64,000 nucleotides of DNA from Mytilisepta virgata (taxonomy: Eukaryota; Mollusca; Bivalvia; Mytilida; Mytilidae): NCBI GenBank assembly GCA_028015205.1, contig CM051520.1, positions 12,434,501 to 12,498,500 of the forward strand. The letters are read 5' to 3'. Shown piece after piece: positions 1 through 13,233 of this stretch (position 1 is the first letter of the stretch; every line of letters begins with the position of its first letter). Under the pieces are notes generated by a model, which saw nothing but the letters and a program-made list of their open reading frames with translations, searched no databases and had not been told where the DNA came from. A program made the translations under genes and the position numbers.

Positions 1-1754
1 ATAAAAGATGAGTGTGATGGAAATTAACACAATGAGAGAAAAAAGAAACTCATTATACACTTTGTAACACGAAAAAACAGTTAAAACCCTACAGTTAAAA
101 GCACATGTCAAAAGTTTATATCATTAATTTTACTCAAAATCAAAGTTCTAAGAAGAATAACAATCTTGTTGTTGGTTGTTTTTTTTAAACAGATTTAAAA
201 TGAAAAGTTTCTAACAACCCACTAGAAACTATTTGAATAAAAATACAACAACAACAAACGCACCATTTTTATTTTTTTACCCATTTTCGGTAAATATCTT
301 TTCCCCTGATACGGTGACCATATTTTTTATATTCTTAATATGAAGAATAGGTAAGTCCCCATCTTCTGTAAAAATTTAATGATATTATTATTGGTCAAAT
401 TTTTGCGATTAGCGATATTGCCTTCTTTGAGTCCCTAACAAAAATGGCGGGAAGTTATTAATACCACTTTGTGTCCACACCATTCATTTTATTTATTTTA
501 TTGGGACATATTTTTGTTAGATAAGTCATGCCGCCTTCCAAAAAAATCTGTGTTTTCCCCTAAGAACAATTAAAAAAATATATAGGCCAAATAATATATA
601 AGCGGTAGATTCAAAACAAGGTAATAAAGATGACGTCATAACTATATAAACTGGTCAGTGACCCCATATTTTTATTAGCTTAATTGAAAGATGATACCAT
701 TTAGAATATATGTACGAGATATCAACAATTTATTATTGGTAAATCTGAATAGTAGGATATGTCTTTAAGTGATGTTTACGATTTCATTCACGTCGTGTTA
801 CAACGGCTTTACAGATTGTTATTACGAGTACTTTACGTATAGTTACGAGTACTTTACGAATAAATACGTATAGTTACGAGTATTTTACGAATACATACGT
901 ATACTTTACGATTTAGGAAAGGTATAAACATTGTCTCGCTGGATGTCAGTTTCGAATGATGATACACAGAGAATTGCATACTTTTTGCAAAAAGCATAAG
1001 GACTCGTAAATACTCGTAACGAACTCGCAAATGTTACTATTTTAATTATTATTTTATTTTTTGTAAGATCTGTCCTATGCAAAATATTCCGCGTACAAGA
1101 AGAGCTCTAATGTTAAATTACTGAATTCGGTAATTGTCAATTTAGCTAAAGATGTCAGTAGATGTCATTGTCACATAAAGCACGAGTGAGATAAAATGTG
1201 AGTATATATACTAAAACTATAAAATTGGAATTGTACTATTCATGTGAAAGGAGTCCCATTATAAACTTACCCAGCATCCATAGTTGTTTAGATATTCTTT
1301 CTTCCTCTACATCATTTGAAACACGTTAGGACTTCCATAGTACCAAGCATAGCTTAATCAAACCCCATCGAATCTACTATAATAATAATATGTTATTACG
1401 TTCTCCTTATTTTACTTACCTGTGTAATAGATAAAAGTTGCATTATGTAAATGTCTATGAACTGCAGTGTGCGCAATGCCGAAATAATAACACAAAGATT
1501 CCTATTCAAAATGACCAAAAACTACCTACGGACAGAGCCTTGACCTAAGGGTGGTATTTTCTTCAGTGTACAAAAAAGTTTCAATTTTACAGCAGTAGAT
1601 TTAACTCGGCAGTGATCAATGTTATCATAAAAGAACTCAAGGAAACAGTTACTTGCTACCTTTTAGTGTTTAAAATTGTAATAATTTTATAGTAGTAGAA
1701 TTTAAATATACGAGACAAGAACTACTTACTCTACCCAAGAATATAAGGTTATCT
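1..1754. other. Gene-free flank
   Basis: No coding exon is recognisable on either strand. The stretch is AT-rich and holds only the short TACG-type tandem repeat listed separately. Confidence 0.6.
820..1031. repeat. TACGAGTACTTTACG short repeat cluster
   Basis: Between 820 and about 905 the phrase TTACGAGTACTTTACG, with small changes, recurs three or four times, spaced by TACGTATAG. At 997-1031 the complementary phrase (ACTCGTAAATACTCGTAACG) appears, so the cluster contains inverted copies. TACGTA palindromes separate the units. No function is evident. Confidence 0.6.
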
Positions 1755-1955
1755 AATTTTTTAGATTTTGATGCACAAAATGTGCACTTTTCGTTGTTTT
1801 ACGACTCATCGGTTGTGCTCAAGCCCTAAAATGTTGAAAACCAAAAGCAACAATCCAAAAGGTTGAAGAGCAAATTCAAAATACCAAAATGACCAAAAGG
1901 GGTAAAGACAAAACCAACTAAAGACAGAATTATCCATGAGGGAGATACTCCTTAG
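1755..1955 (+). repeat. Dispersed repeat A, copy 1
   Basis: A block of about 195 bp runs from TTGATGCACAAAATGTGCAC to GAGATACTCCTTA. It is matched in inverted orientation by 51295-51487 at roughly 80% identity by eye. Shared landmarks include ACGACTCATC, TGTGCTCAAG and AAAACCAACTAA. It resembles an abundant dispersed repeat I recall from mussels. No coding capacity. Confidence 0.75.
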
Positions 1956-2035
1956 TTTTCAATTTTGTAACAGTAAATTTTGAATATCAATTTCGGACTG
2001 TGGAGTCCGCGTTGCTCATCAATCTACTTTTTTTT

Positions 2036-2054
2036 GGGGGGGGGGGGGGGGGGG
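2036..2054 (+). repeat. G19 homopolymer
   Basis: Nineteen consecutive G follow a T run. It could form a G-quadruplex, and it is also a place where read or assembly length errors are likely. Confidence 0.9.
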
Positions 2055-2429
2055 TTCTATTTTGTTGTGTTTTTGATAATTGTTCGATATTTTCCCCGAC
2101 ATCCCCATGTTGCCTTAGTACATAGATTTAAAATGATTAGTGACTCTTCATATTTTCTTATCTTGTCTTAAAACTGCATTAAGTACTATAAGAAGTTTGA
2201 GATAAATTTTGTTACTTTCTGCGTCATTTAATAAAATTTGTCAGTAAAACACATGTTAATATATAAAGATAACCTGATTTCAATTTGCAAAAGTTTATGT
2301 GTATATGATAATTTTAAAAACAATAAATAATTAAAACCTGCTTTCTGTAAAACACACAAAATGTTTAGGACATGTATTTGTAAGATACGGCTATTTGACC
2401 TCAATTGATAGTTAACATTATCAAAAAAC

Positions 2430-2560
2430 CAAAAGTATTTACCAGAAAAAAAAAAGGAGTGTTCTGCCTGTTATTGTTCCACAACTGTCTATTGTCGAAC
2501 CTGTCCATGTTGCAATTTAAAATTAAACCAGCTGTCCCTCCCGGTATTGTCCCTTAAATG
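2430..2560 (+). repeat. Dispersed repeat B, copy 1
   Basis: The landmarks TTTACCAGAA, CTGCCTGTT, CCACAACTGTCT and a proline-like CCAGCTGTCC..TCCC tail recur in the same order at 11505-11635. It is a diverged, non-coding dispersed repeat. Confidence 0.6.
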
Positions 2561-2844
2561 TTAGTGAAAAAATTGATTCTCGAGAATTATTATTTTCATA
2601 GAAGAATTTTTATTAATGTGTTTATTTTTTCGTCAATGTCCAAGACATAATTTTGAAAGGGGTCCAACCGAAAACTATTCATCCAAACTTAATTTTATGT
2701 TGGTCCATTTGTTTCAGAGGAGAAGATTACAATACAATAGCGCACTGATGACGACGGAGGCCAAGTAATTGCAATAGCTCGCGTGGATCTTCGATCCAGA
2801 TTAACTTAAAATTTCTTTCATATCGTGAAAATGTACGTACACCT

Positions 2845-3205
2845 GATGATAAGTAATAGTTATCCCACAAGGACGCGGTGTGTCTGTATAAGATCATCCC
2901 GAGGGCCGGAGGTCCCAGGTTCGATTCTCGGTGCATTCTTTCTAAATTTTAATGTTAATTTTTAATTTGTAATTTATGTTTCTGCATAAATTTTCTAAGT
3001 TTTAATCGTGAGTAAATTGTTCCCGTCAACTTTAAATTAACAAAGCACTCTTGCTGGGGTGATCTGGCAGGGTTGATCCGTCTCAGATCACCCCTGTAAA
3101 AACAAAGGAGCCGGGATGTAACAATAGATCACGAGTACCTTTGCTCCAGATAAGCCAAATATTTCTTTCATATGTCAATAAAAAAAAAATTAAAATAAAA
3201 ATGTA
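2845..3205 (+). mobile_element. tRNA-derived SINE-like element
   Basis: GGTTCGATTCTCGG at about 2919-2932 is a good RNA polymerase III B box. It closes a T-arm-like stem and sits after a degenerate tRNA-like stretch. A body with a perfect 11-bp hairpin follows (3056-3066 with 3084-3094, GGGGTGATCTG). An A-rich tail ends near 3205. The A box is poor and no target duplication was identified, so a decayed tRNA pseudogene next to unrelated sequence is the alternative. Confidence 0.45.
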
Positions 3206-4898
3206 ATATACCTTATGTTTCCGTTTAGCCTCAAATTTTCCTCGTTTATGTTTGCTATAATTTTTGCGTTTGTCTTTTCTACACGCGTATATAATTTATA
3301 CAGCAATAAAATTTACATTTATCAAACCCACCTTCAACTTTTTATCGCTCTGAGGTGCTTTTCCATCGGTTCTGTTTAATTCGAGAGTGCCTAATATTTC
3401 TGTAACATACACATTTGTTCGACTAAAGTGATTTAGTAGCTCTCAAATCTCGGCGTCTTATTTATTTTAATAGAAAGCCTTTTAGTTTCCTGTTTTTCGG
3501 TTACGAAAATAAATCCCAAACTCTTAAAAGATATTTTTCTTGCAACACATGCTAACGATTTATAACATTTATTTTGCTCAGATAACGATATGATCCCATT
3601 ATAGTTATACTGATATATAGTTGTAGACTCTTTAGAAATTGTCCAAGTTCTCATTATCTTGAAATAATGCAAATCATGTGAAATGCCATCTTTCCGAAAA
3701 GCATATACATAATTATGGTTTAAATGAATTGATAATTATCGCAATTTGCCTAAATGACACAATATCCAAGCTCTTTCATAGTATCCAAGTCGTCATATAA
3801 GTGACTTTTCTCAAGTACCTTAGTGGTATTTGACATCTCAGTTATCTCTAATTGATATAGTAATTGTACGCAGTCATAGAAACTAGAAATTTTATAGAAA
3901 TTGTTAATCCAGAGATAATTAGCAAATATATTGGGAACAGGAGATAGACAAACAACACAACTGTTACGATTGAATAGAAATAATTAGTCAGTGATTTTTA
4001 TAAAAATATATTTAATAACAATAAACAAAATAACATTTACTTTCAACAATATTTATTATTATTTCACCATTAATTAAGTCTTTTAATTACGGAATAGTCC
4101 AACGTCATTTCTCCAATCAATGTTCCTCCTCCGATATTAATCTTCAACAAATTTATAGCTAATTCACAGTTAATTTCACAATTACGGATTATTTTGACGT
4201 AACTTCTCCAATTAATTGTTATCCTCCAATGAACTTTCCGCTTCCCAATCTATGCAAGTCTCTTTCCAAAATATTAGCGATGAAAATCAAAGCAGTTTCT
4301 TTTTAAGTAGCAATACCAGTACCAGGTGTGTGTTACATTAATACACCCTATTCAAATGATTTTCTAGAAATTTCACAAACTTCTGGAAAATTCTGCACAA
4401 TAACTCAACTCATTAAACAATAAACAACAACTTATTTATAGACAATAATAAAACTAAATAAAGTTTTTATCTTTTCTAAATTACAATTACTGGAATTTCT
4501 AGAACTAAACTAGAACAATACTGAAACAAAATAACTAAAAATATGCTTATGCATAACACAACAGAAAGAAAACGGAAAAGGCAGATAAGTAGCAAGAACC
4601 AAAATGTTTACTACTAAAAAAAGGGGAAGGTGAGTATTGTAAATATGAATTAATTTGAATTATAGGTGCATGTATATCTGTGATGTTGGTACTGAGAACA
4701 GATGAAGATACTTCATTCGTAGAGATTTACACCAGATGTTCTAAAATTGTTGTATCCAGCTACTGTTGAGATTCATACAATGATAGCTGGGAATTTTTAT
4801 CACAATAAAAAGGCCCTTGAAAAGGAATAAGGTTGCAAATCACGCGAACAGGTTTTCAAAACATGACAGTCATCAACTCAGTCATCAGTGCTTTTTGT
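3206..4898. other. No gene seen
   Basis: AT-rich sequence without recognisable exon, RNA gene or repeat structure. The short open frames carry no familiar motif. Confidence 0.5.
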
Positions 4899-5297
4899 TT
4901 AAGGATGCTCGCTGGTCATGTTTTGGTCTTTTTGTCAGATTTTCGGAATCCTCGGGTTTTATCCATTTCTTAAACATTAAATGTTTTCCCATGAACCCCC
5001 ACTTTTTCTTTTATAATTCAATCATATATACCTTAAAATGGTATTTGACAAAATTTTATGAAATTCTTTTTATTTTTTCATACATTTTTGAAAGACTGAA
5101 GTTGTCAATACAAAGACAATGAAAACCCCAGAGAAAACCCAATTTCCTGCAAATTTTCAAGGCTTCATGGCTCTAAAATGAGCACATGAACCTATATTAT
5201 TTTCTTGTTTATTTGTTTACGATTCATATGTTCTCTCAAACTAAAACACCTATTTCAAATCCTATTTATTTCCTATTAGACCAGCGATCATCCTTAA
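4899..5297. mobile_element. TTAA-flanked MITE with 15-bp TIRs
   Basis: GGATGCTCGCTGGTC at 4903-4917 and its inverted copy GACCAGCGATCATCC at 5279-5293 match at 14 of 15 positions. Each is bordered directly by TTAA (4899-4902 and 5294-5297). TTAA target duplication with short TIRs is the signature of piggyBac-type elements. The internal 360 bp has no transposase, so this is a non-autonomous derivative. Confidence 0.75.
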
Positions 5298-8200
5298 GGA
5301 GACAACTATATAGCCCATAGGTAGCTTTAAGATGGACAACCGACTTATATCTATCATTATATCTATCATCTTATAATTTCTTTTATTTTATTAATAATTA
5401 TATTTGTTATATTTAACTCTTTTTAATCAGATCTTTTTTCCAATGTATTCGTTTGTAAAAATTTCTTTATGTCACGTTCCGTTCTTACTTCGGAATTTTT
5501 AATGTACATTTTCTAGATGCTCAATCCCGAATTTCTGCTTCTGAAGATACTCTATTTAAACCCAAAACACATTTTGTTAGTGCTTGCCTTTGGAGGGGGA
5601 TCTTGCTCCTTGTTTCCTTGTTACCAATAACATTAATACGACCTCTGTATGTTATCAATCAGTCTCCTTGTTCATCAGTATTGGATGATAGCTTATAGAC
5701 GCTATTAAGATATTCTTACGTTTATAGGAATGGGTATGGTTTACTTACTGCTTGAATATATGTTTTAGTGATTTTATATAGAATATTATGTGAAGTTTCC
5801 CTCTCTCCCCACTCTTCTGTCCCTTGTTTGTTAAATTTAGATTTTTACTTGTAAGTGTTCAGTCTTCACAGACAAATATAAAAGTGGAATTTTTGGTCAC
5901 ATTTTAATGAATCTAAAGTATAATCAATTTCTTATTTCTAATGAAACATGAAGAAAAATGACATTCTAAACATGAAGAAAAATGACATTTTTTTTATTGA
6001 ATATGTCCTGTGGTCAAAATACTGATTTCAAAAAATATTCCTGAATATAAATATTTTCAGCAGTCTCAATTTTAAAGAATTCTTCGTTAAAAAAGCATTT
6101 TCACCTTTACATTTATAGACTAAAGGCAAAATAATTATGACATGTTTCAGCATGTATAAATATCGACGATGATTTATTTTGGACACCTTCCTGGATACCA
6201 AGTGCATCTTCCACGGCGCCTGAGGCATAATTCTCTTGATGCAAAACAAACTCCTTTTTTAAGGTCTATAGGCAATAGACAGCTATTGCTCGAATGGTCA
6301 GCTCTTCGTCGAACAACCTATCAATAAAACACAATAAATACTGTCAGCATAGGAGGTGAACGTAGTATATACATATAGGTGTAATTTGAAAAAAAAAACT
6401 CTAAATAGAGGCTGTATCTCTCATTTGAAAACTTAATTCAAATCTTACTAACCTAACTATAATGACAGCATTCATTGTTTCATTTTGCAACAAGTTTAAG
6501 CGATGACAATTCTCAGTTTTGACCATACACATACAAGAACTTCAAAACTTGAAGTGATTTCAGCACCTTAAATCACCCGGCTTACTTTGGAATAAACTTT
6601 GAAACAACTATCACATGTCAGAAGGACAGTGGGAGGTACAAATCAGGTATTAAGATCAATAAATAGTACTGTCAAATAATAAATCATAAATAAAATAATA
6701 TCAGTATCTTTAACATTATTGATGAGGATGAAAAACGACTTATTAAATGTAGAAAAATGTCGGTACAATGGTCGTTCTGCACCTGCCAAATGGAGAGAAG
6801 TAAGTATGAGTTGCTGAAAAGCATTTCCCAATTATACTATAACAGAAATAAATTTAAACTAACAAAACGTACACGGCATTGGCAGTTGTTAAGGTATGTC
6901 CGTCTTCCACACTGGAGTAAGTACAGCAGTGCAAACAAATTTGTCGTTCCATAATAACTGCATAGTCTTATTAAACCTATCTGGCCTGAAAATGAAATTC
7001 TTAATTATCTATTCGATTGTTCATATGTGTGTTAATATTTGCTAATGGGTTCTTCATTTCAATTACACCACATTTAATGCACTGTATATACATGTATTCT
7101 AATAAATTATTTCTCATTAACAGTGTAATAAATTATAATGAATATCCATTAACGATAAAAGAAAACGTCGGTCTGAGCGGGCAGATGTCCAAAAACATTT
7201 TAACAATTCGATACAAGTAATTTTTACTACGTCTCCTTGGATTGCCGTGTTTTTTTGGAAAGCTTTGTAGTATTTATTCTTCACAGAATTGCCCGACTCA
7301 CCCTACACCAGATTTAACTTATTTTAAAAAACCAGTCATGTAATTTCCATTTTGGTTTTTTATTGTTTATGACGGCGTGGTTAGCACTAATTGGTTTTTT
7401 CTCACCTTTATTCCCACCGACCATAAGTTAAGAAAAGGGAGATAAACACAACTTATATAAACTTGAACTTTATACTCTGTTCAATCGTATGTAAAATAAA
7501 CCATTTCTCGACAAGACAGTATTATGATTGCAAGCTTAAGATGCAGAGCGTTTTCCTTAGAAATTGGATTAGGAAATTACCGAGGAATACCGGAATAGAT
7601 TTTTTATTTTGCAAAATACACAGGTCGGGTTTCCACTTTCTATTATTTTGTCCAGCAGAGGGACAATATGACCAAAGCTGACTTGCAGCTTCAAAATAAC
7701 CATGACCTCACAATTTATACCTCCGATACAGACAAGTCTAAACTGTTTGTAAGCTATTGTGTTAAAAGGGTATCTAGATTTATAATTTATATTTTTAATA
7801 TTCGTACAAAAATATAATCTAGACCATTAACTTGAAATTAACTAATCTGTTGCACTGAAATGACATTGACCCAGAACCTGTAGTATCATGCGAGTTTAGA
7901 TGGCGTACGATGAGCGTTAGTTGACCCGTACAACATGTTTTTTTTCGCTGACTAAAAATGTTTCTAATTTTTTAAATTGTGCACCCCCGGGGAGCACCAT
8001 GTACTTTGAGTTTATTTCGAATAGACTGAAAACAAAAGTACAGTCAATCCTTAGTTATAATTTAATTCCAACAGATGTTTTGACGTCTAAAACGCTGTGG
8101 TTCCCTTTAATGACGTCATAGTGAAAACGAAAATTTAGTCTATTATATGACAGACAAAAAGATTTGACCAATCAAATGAAGCGTTACATCAAATGTTAAA

Positions 8201-9539
8201 TTATTGATTAATAGATAAAACGTAAACACTGTATTGATCGATCTAATTTGACCCAGACAAAGGTCGCTGGACATTTTTATGTTAAGGGCCTCCTACATGA
8301 TTATTGTGTGCATTTGTGCGTGTGTGGTAAGTGTCTGTGCATGACAAGATCGACGACCATTGATTAAGTGATAGGACAATACCCGCCTTATATTTTCATA
8401 TACGATGAAAGGAGTCGTTCCACTATGCCGTGTATTTGTTTCACTCATACTCATTGATTTTTTAAACTTAAATATTTACCTAATTTTTATCGTAAACGAT
8501 TGTATGTAATGCATTTTTATGTTAGTAAACAAAAACTTTAAGCTTAATCATTAATAAGTTTTCTACCGGCAAAGGTCGTGTATATAGGCGATTTGGTTAA
8601 ATTTGCATAAATTTTAGAAATATCGCCAAGAAGGAAATGTAGAACCAAAACTATTCTAATGTCGTATGAAAGGAAATACATAATCTCACTTAGAATGCAA
8701 ACAACAGTTTCGTATAAAATTCCAGTGAGTTTCCCCTAAATATATGATGTCATAGGTATGGAATTCCCTCTATTTATAAGTTCTAGATATTGATTTCTGA
8801 TTGTTTTTTGGTTTCATTATTTAAATTAGAGTCTTGGCTTTATTTTAAGTTTAAAAAAATGCATGAAATGTAAAAAAGTTATTATTTTCAGAAAAGTTTT
8901 ATTAATGGGAGACTACTCTGAAAACATCCAAAAATAGTGTAGGTGAAAACACAACATTTTTATAGCACTTCATGTAGCAATTTTAAAAGGCGGCGAATGT
9001 ACCCTGAAACTACATGTGTTGAAACCAGTTGAATGTGTACTTTGGAAAACACATATACTCAGTTCTCTAAATTACGCAGGAATCTTTGCTAGGATGCTCT
9101 GAGGTTGGTCTGTTTTTGAAATATTTGAAGGGGGGAGGCCTATTTTTTGTGAGTTATCTTTCTGTAATGGTAAGAATTTGGAAAGGAATTCCTTAAAAAT
9201 ACTTATATACAGTGAAAGCTTGAAGAAATATGTTTTATTTGATATATGGTTGTCTATGGGTATATGATACAGCCAATTGTCCAGCTATCAATCTTTTGAG
9301 TATGTCCCTTCAATTTATGACGTCATGAAAAGTTCTAAGAAAAACTGTTGTGTGCACTCTTACAGCCAGAAATACGTTTTAGTTCTGAGTATCGATCCTT
9401 CACGTTGAAAAACTGTTTTAAATAAAGTCAAGAAACACCAAAGGGATATTCGAAGGAGGGAAAAATCGAAACAACTGACAATCTCCGGAGAAAAGACCAA
9501 AACAATAAATGAATTACAATTAAAAACTAAAAACATACG
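5298..9539. other. Gene-free, mostly unique sequence
   Basis: No exon with a recognisable domain was found. A 24-bp tandem duplication (unit ACATGAAGAAAAATGACATT) lies at 5944-5990. The remainder is AT-rich, with no RNA gene or clear repeat visible. Confidence 0.5.
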
Positions 9540-10715
9540 AACAACATGGACCAGACCAAAATACCGGGGGTAGACTCAGGTGCTCCGGAAGAGTACGCCA
9601 TCTTTGCTTCCTGCAGGACACCCACCATACTGCCCAGGTCAAATCCGGTGAGGAAATGATAACATCAATGGAACAGGTCCATTTTCATTTGGGAAACTGT
9701 TTTTTTCATACCTGTCAACCAAGTCATGATGACGTCCGTAAAACTTTAATTAGGGCGACTCCAGCTTAGGAGCAACATACCCCTGTCTGAGTAACTTTTC
9801 TGTCAGGAGCCGAGCTCTGTCCAGGAAGTCAATATATATCTCACAAGCTCTGGAATAACGTATGAGTTATAAAATATATACTCCATACGCCGGCGCCTCT
9901 GGAATATTGCCGCTCAAAAATGGGAACTTGACAATTGGAAAGTCAAAGTCCTCTCGTTTGTAGTAATGTTTTGTATTCAACCTTCCTCTGGTGTCAATTT
10001 CGAGGTAAAGGTCAAGATAAGATGCAGACTTGGCAGTGTTTGTGGTATCCTTAATTTCGAGCTCATTGGAATAGATGAGTATTATTATTATTATTATGTC
10101 GGTTATTTCTTCCTTTGAAAGTGTAGTAGCTTTATAGGTAGGATCTTTATAGGTGAACTAGCAATCCCTAGTTCATTAATCAAGAATTGAATATAGTAGC
10201 TTTTGCATACAAAAAAAATTATTATTGGCCTTGTCTGCAGGAACAACAACGTATATGTCATGAATGGCGGACACTGTCTTGGTATCTTGGTATCTTGGTA
10301 GCATCAGGGTTGCTGAAGATTGTTGTTCCTTTTTTGCTCATAGATCTTCTAAGTTTATCAATTCGGACTTGAATCAACGATCTCACAGCTTTAACTCACT
10401 CTGAAAGCGAATCTAGTTGCTCTTGTTCACGTTTGCTCCATTTTCTGGCATAGCCCTGCACATGATCCATCAGTAGTTTGAAATTATATTTCCAATTTAT
10501 GAATCGTGGTTCGCGATACTTAGGACCTTTTGCAAGGATATCACGAAGAGACTCATTGTCTATGATATTTAATTCTCCTGTGATGACATGGCCAACAACA
10601 CTATATTTGAATGGAGAACTGTCGCATGAACAATCAAGTGGCTTAGCTTTGAGATCGTCGATTTTGAGGTCTTGCAATACACGTTTGTGATTGAAAAATT
10701 CCGGTGCAATAAGTG
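9540..10715 (-). pseudogene. Reverse-transcriptase relic 1, palm core deleted
   Basis: Read on the minus strand, 10715 to about 10100 gives the N-terminal part of a retroelement polymerase family common in bivalves: HKRVLQDLKIDDLK, then VGHVITGELNI, GPKYREPRF, YARKWSKRE, a frameshift, and VVVPADKA. From 10079 to about 9565 the C-terminal part follows in one frame with two stops: LIYSNELEIKDTT, SASYLDLYLEID, FPFLSGNIP, APAYGVYI, KFYGRHHDLVDRY. The region between KEEI and LIYSNELEI, which should carry the catalytic YIDD palm motif, is missing. The two halves meet at an (ATT)n tract at 10081-10097. The family resembles Penelope-like RTs, but its exact clade is not settled. It is inactive. Confidence 0.8.
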
Positions 10716-12911
10716 TAGTATAGGTATAAGAAAAAAATGGGAACGGACCGATCTTTGAAATAAGGCGGGACTTTTAATCAGACCGATTTGTGGTGAAGGA
10801 TATTGCCAAGATTTATGGCATCTAAACCTTTGTTGGCAAAAACGAGTGGAAGAAAAGAACGTTAAATTAAAGACGTTAATTTGGCAAATTTGTGTTAAAA
10901 CTGTCTCCCAAAGCGATATTGAGGTATGTAGATTTTTTTTTATAATTTACTTGTTAGTTATTATTAGCAAATCTTTAGAGACCACATACCAGGCTATGCA
11001 TCCAGACATTTTGAAAGGATTTAGGCGACTTTTTGAAAATGGTCCTAGAATTGATATAAATGCAGGAGAAAATGGCCCTACTTCTTTGTGTTATTTCAAA
11101 TAATAATACCAAAGCCTTGAATAAAATGTGCATTTTTAATATGACCGAGGACTATTCCGTCAACTGATTGACTTTTTCACTATGGCGTGTAACAAACATA
11201 AATTAAAAGTAAATGCTGTGTGATGACCTCTATTGCAAGCCAAAGTGGACAAAAAGGCTTATTTATTAATATGTATAATTCCTTTATTAATATTTATAAT
11301 TCATTTATTAATATGCATAATTCATTTTATAATATTTATAAAGATGAAAATTTTCAAATGGTAAAAAAAAGGTGCCATGTATATGTTATTTTTTTGTTTA
11401 TTTTGAAAAGCCTTACAAAACCCTGATTCTGTGGGGAAACTTCAAGAATTTGTAAAACATATAATAAAACTGCTGCTTGGCCGTAGGTACTCATTATCAT
11501 TATGCAAAAGGAATTTACCAGAAAGAAGTTGTGTACTGCCTGTTCTTAAAGATAATGTACCACAACTGTCTGTTGTTGGACCAGTCCCTGTTGCTATCTT
11601 AACTAGCTGGCCTTCCCTGTATGGTCCCTAAAATTTTATAAATATGACTCCTAGAGTATGTTGACACAGTTACATTTATATTTATTTCTTTTTTGCTATA
11701 TCCATGTTTTTAATCTTTTATGTAACTCAATCTTTGTATTTGGTTAATGATATTTGTAATCAAAGGAAAGGGGTAGCACCACTTTTCAAATGTATTATTT
11801 CACTCATTACAGTAAAGTTTCAATATTTAACAATGCCTATCGTTATCGACCAATCAATTCGCGGTGACGACCGTAAAATGTTTGGGGTGATGAAATGAAC
11901 AAAGACGGAACATCTATAATACTAAATTTACGAATTAGCCGAATAGGCGGCAAAACGCGTGGTTCAAAATAAACGGTGTATGGTTCAGATTATAAAGGTT
12001 ATTATCGGATTTGACAATCTGCATTTATAAATTTAAACTGCAGTTTTGTTTATGTGCAAATGGAATTTGTATCCACTTATCCGATATGAATTCTCCCAAC
12101 ATATCCCTAAGAAGGTTCTCGAATGCATACTTTTAACACGTTAATCTAAATAAACAAGTATGCACATATTTTAAATGTAATATTATTTTTGTTTGAAATT
12201 ACGGAAGAAGAATTAAACAAATTAAAAAAATTCTCCTTCGAGTGGGATGTTTCCGCTTCATGTTTCAGGATTGTTTTTCTACAATAACGCAATTTCTCCT
12301 AACTGTAAAGGTTATGAACTTTGAAGATTATGAAGAAGTAAGGTAAAGTTCAGAGAAATTCCTAACTTACTTGTTTTTTGGATTGCTCGGATGTTTACCT
12401 TGCACAAAGTGATAATACCAACCATTATCTATTTTTACATTATTTGTCATGTGACCTGTCTAAATATATCTCTACCATACAATTCCCTAGATAAAAATAT
12501 TTTTAACAAATGGTCATCTTTAGCATTAATGACGAAATTTATCTCGGACATCTTTATAAACGTGGACAGCACACGCAGCCACACACTAAAAATGCTTTTA
12601 TCGTCTGATTATTGGATATATTTGTGAAATTAATCCTCGCTTGCCCTGTCCATGACGACAATGAAACAATTGGAACAATTATTTTCCAAAAATATGCTCT
12701 ACCTTACTCACGCCATCTTTTGAAAAATTCATCCGTCTCTAAGGAAATGTTTACATCTACAATTTCATTTTCATATTTATTCTGAAGGAAAAAGGTAATG
12801 CATTATGAAATGTGTATTTAATGAAAGCTTTTCATCAAGTTCCAGTTCAGAATTAATTGTAACAATAAAAATATTGACAATTAAAAGGTCATTTGTGCCG
12901 AGCACAAATGA
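10716..12911. other. No gene seen; one dispersed repeat inside
   Basis: Only dispersed repeat B (11505-11635) and short TTATTAATAT-type repeats near 11265-11340 can be named. An 85-codon open frame at 10846-11103 shows no recognisable motif or splice context. Confidence 0.45.
11505..11635 (+). repeat. Dispersed repeat B, copy 2
   Basis: Direct-orientation partner of 2430-2560. It shares TTTACCAGAA, ACTGCCTGTT, CCACAACTGTCTGTTG and CCAGTCCCTGTTGC in the same order, with small indels. Confidence 0.6.
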
Positions 12912-13020
12912 TAAGGTCTTTCCTTTTCACGTGTCCAGTTTTGCAATAAAGAGGCCCTAGCTCTCTATTTTTGGCAAGGGGCGTAACTCTTGGGAAATAA
13001 ATAAAATAGACAAAAAAAAA

Positions 13021-13194
13021 AAAAAAGGCCCGTCCCGTCTTCAGTAAAGAGATATTGCTACTTCTATTTTCTCTTGAAATCATTTAAATTTTTAATATAT
13101 TGTTCCAAATAATAATTGTCAAAAGAAAAATAAAAGAAAGAAAGAAAATGAAGTAGCAATATCTCTTTTTCTGAAGGCGTGACGGGCCTTTTTT
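13021..13194. repeat. 44-bp inverted repeat
   Basis: The left arm (13021-13064) and right arm (13150-13194) both carry AAAAAAGGCCCGTC, a CTTCAG block and AGAGATATTGCTACTTC in opposite orientation, with about four differences and a spacer of about 85 bp. It is internal to the TIR element. Confidence 0.8.
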
Positions 13195-13196
13195 GT

Positions 13197-13233
13197 TTTT
13201 GTTTATTTGTTTGTTTGTTTGTTTGTTTGTTTA
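13197..13233 (+). repeat. (GTTT)n microsatellite
   Basis: About nine GTTT units, one interrupted by TATT. It directly follows the right arm of the inverted repeat. Confidence 0.85.

Noticed and set aside
2727..2936. Minus-strand 69-codon frame as a gene
   Set aside because: It overlaps the tRNA-like part of the SINE candidate and shows no protein signature.
4817..5122. 101-codon open frame as a gene
   Set aside because: It runs across the TIR of the TTAA-flanked MITE and encodes no recognisable motif.
10846..11103. 85-codon open frame as an exon
   Set aside because: It has no family motif, no convincing splice sites, and composition like the surrounding AT-rich DNA.
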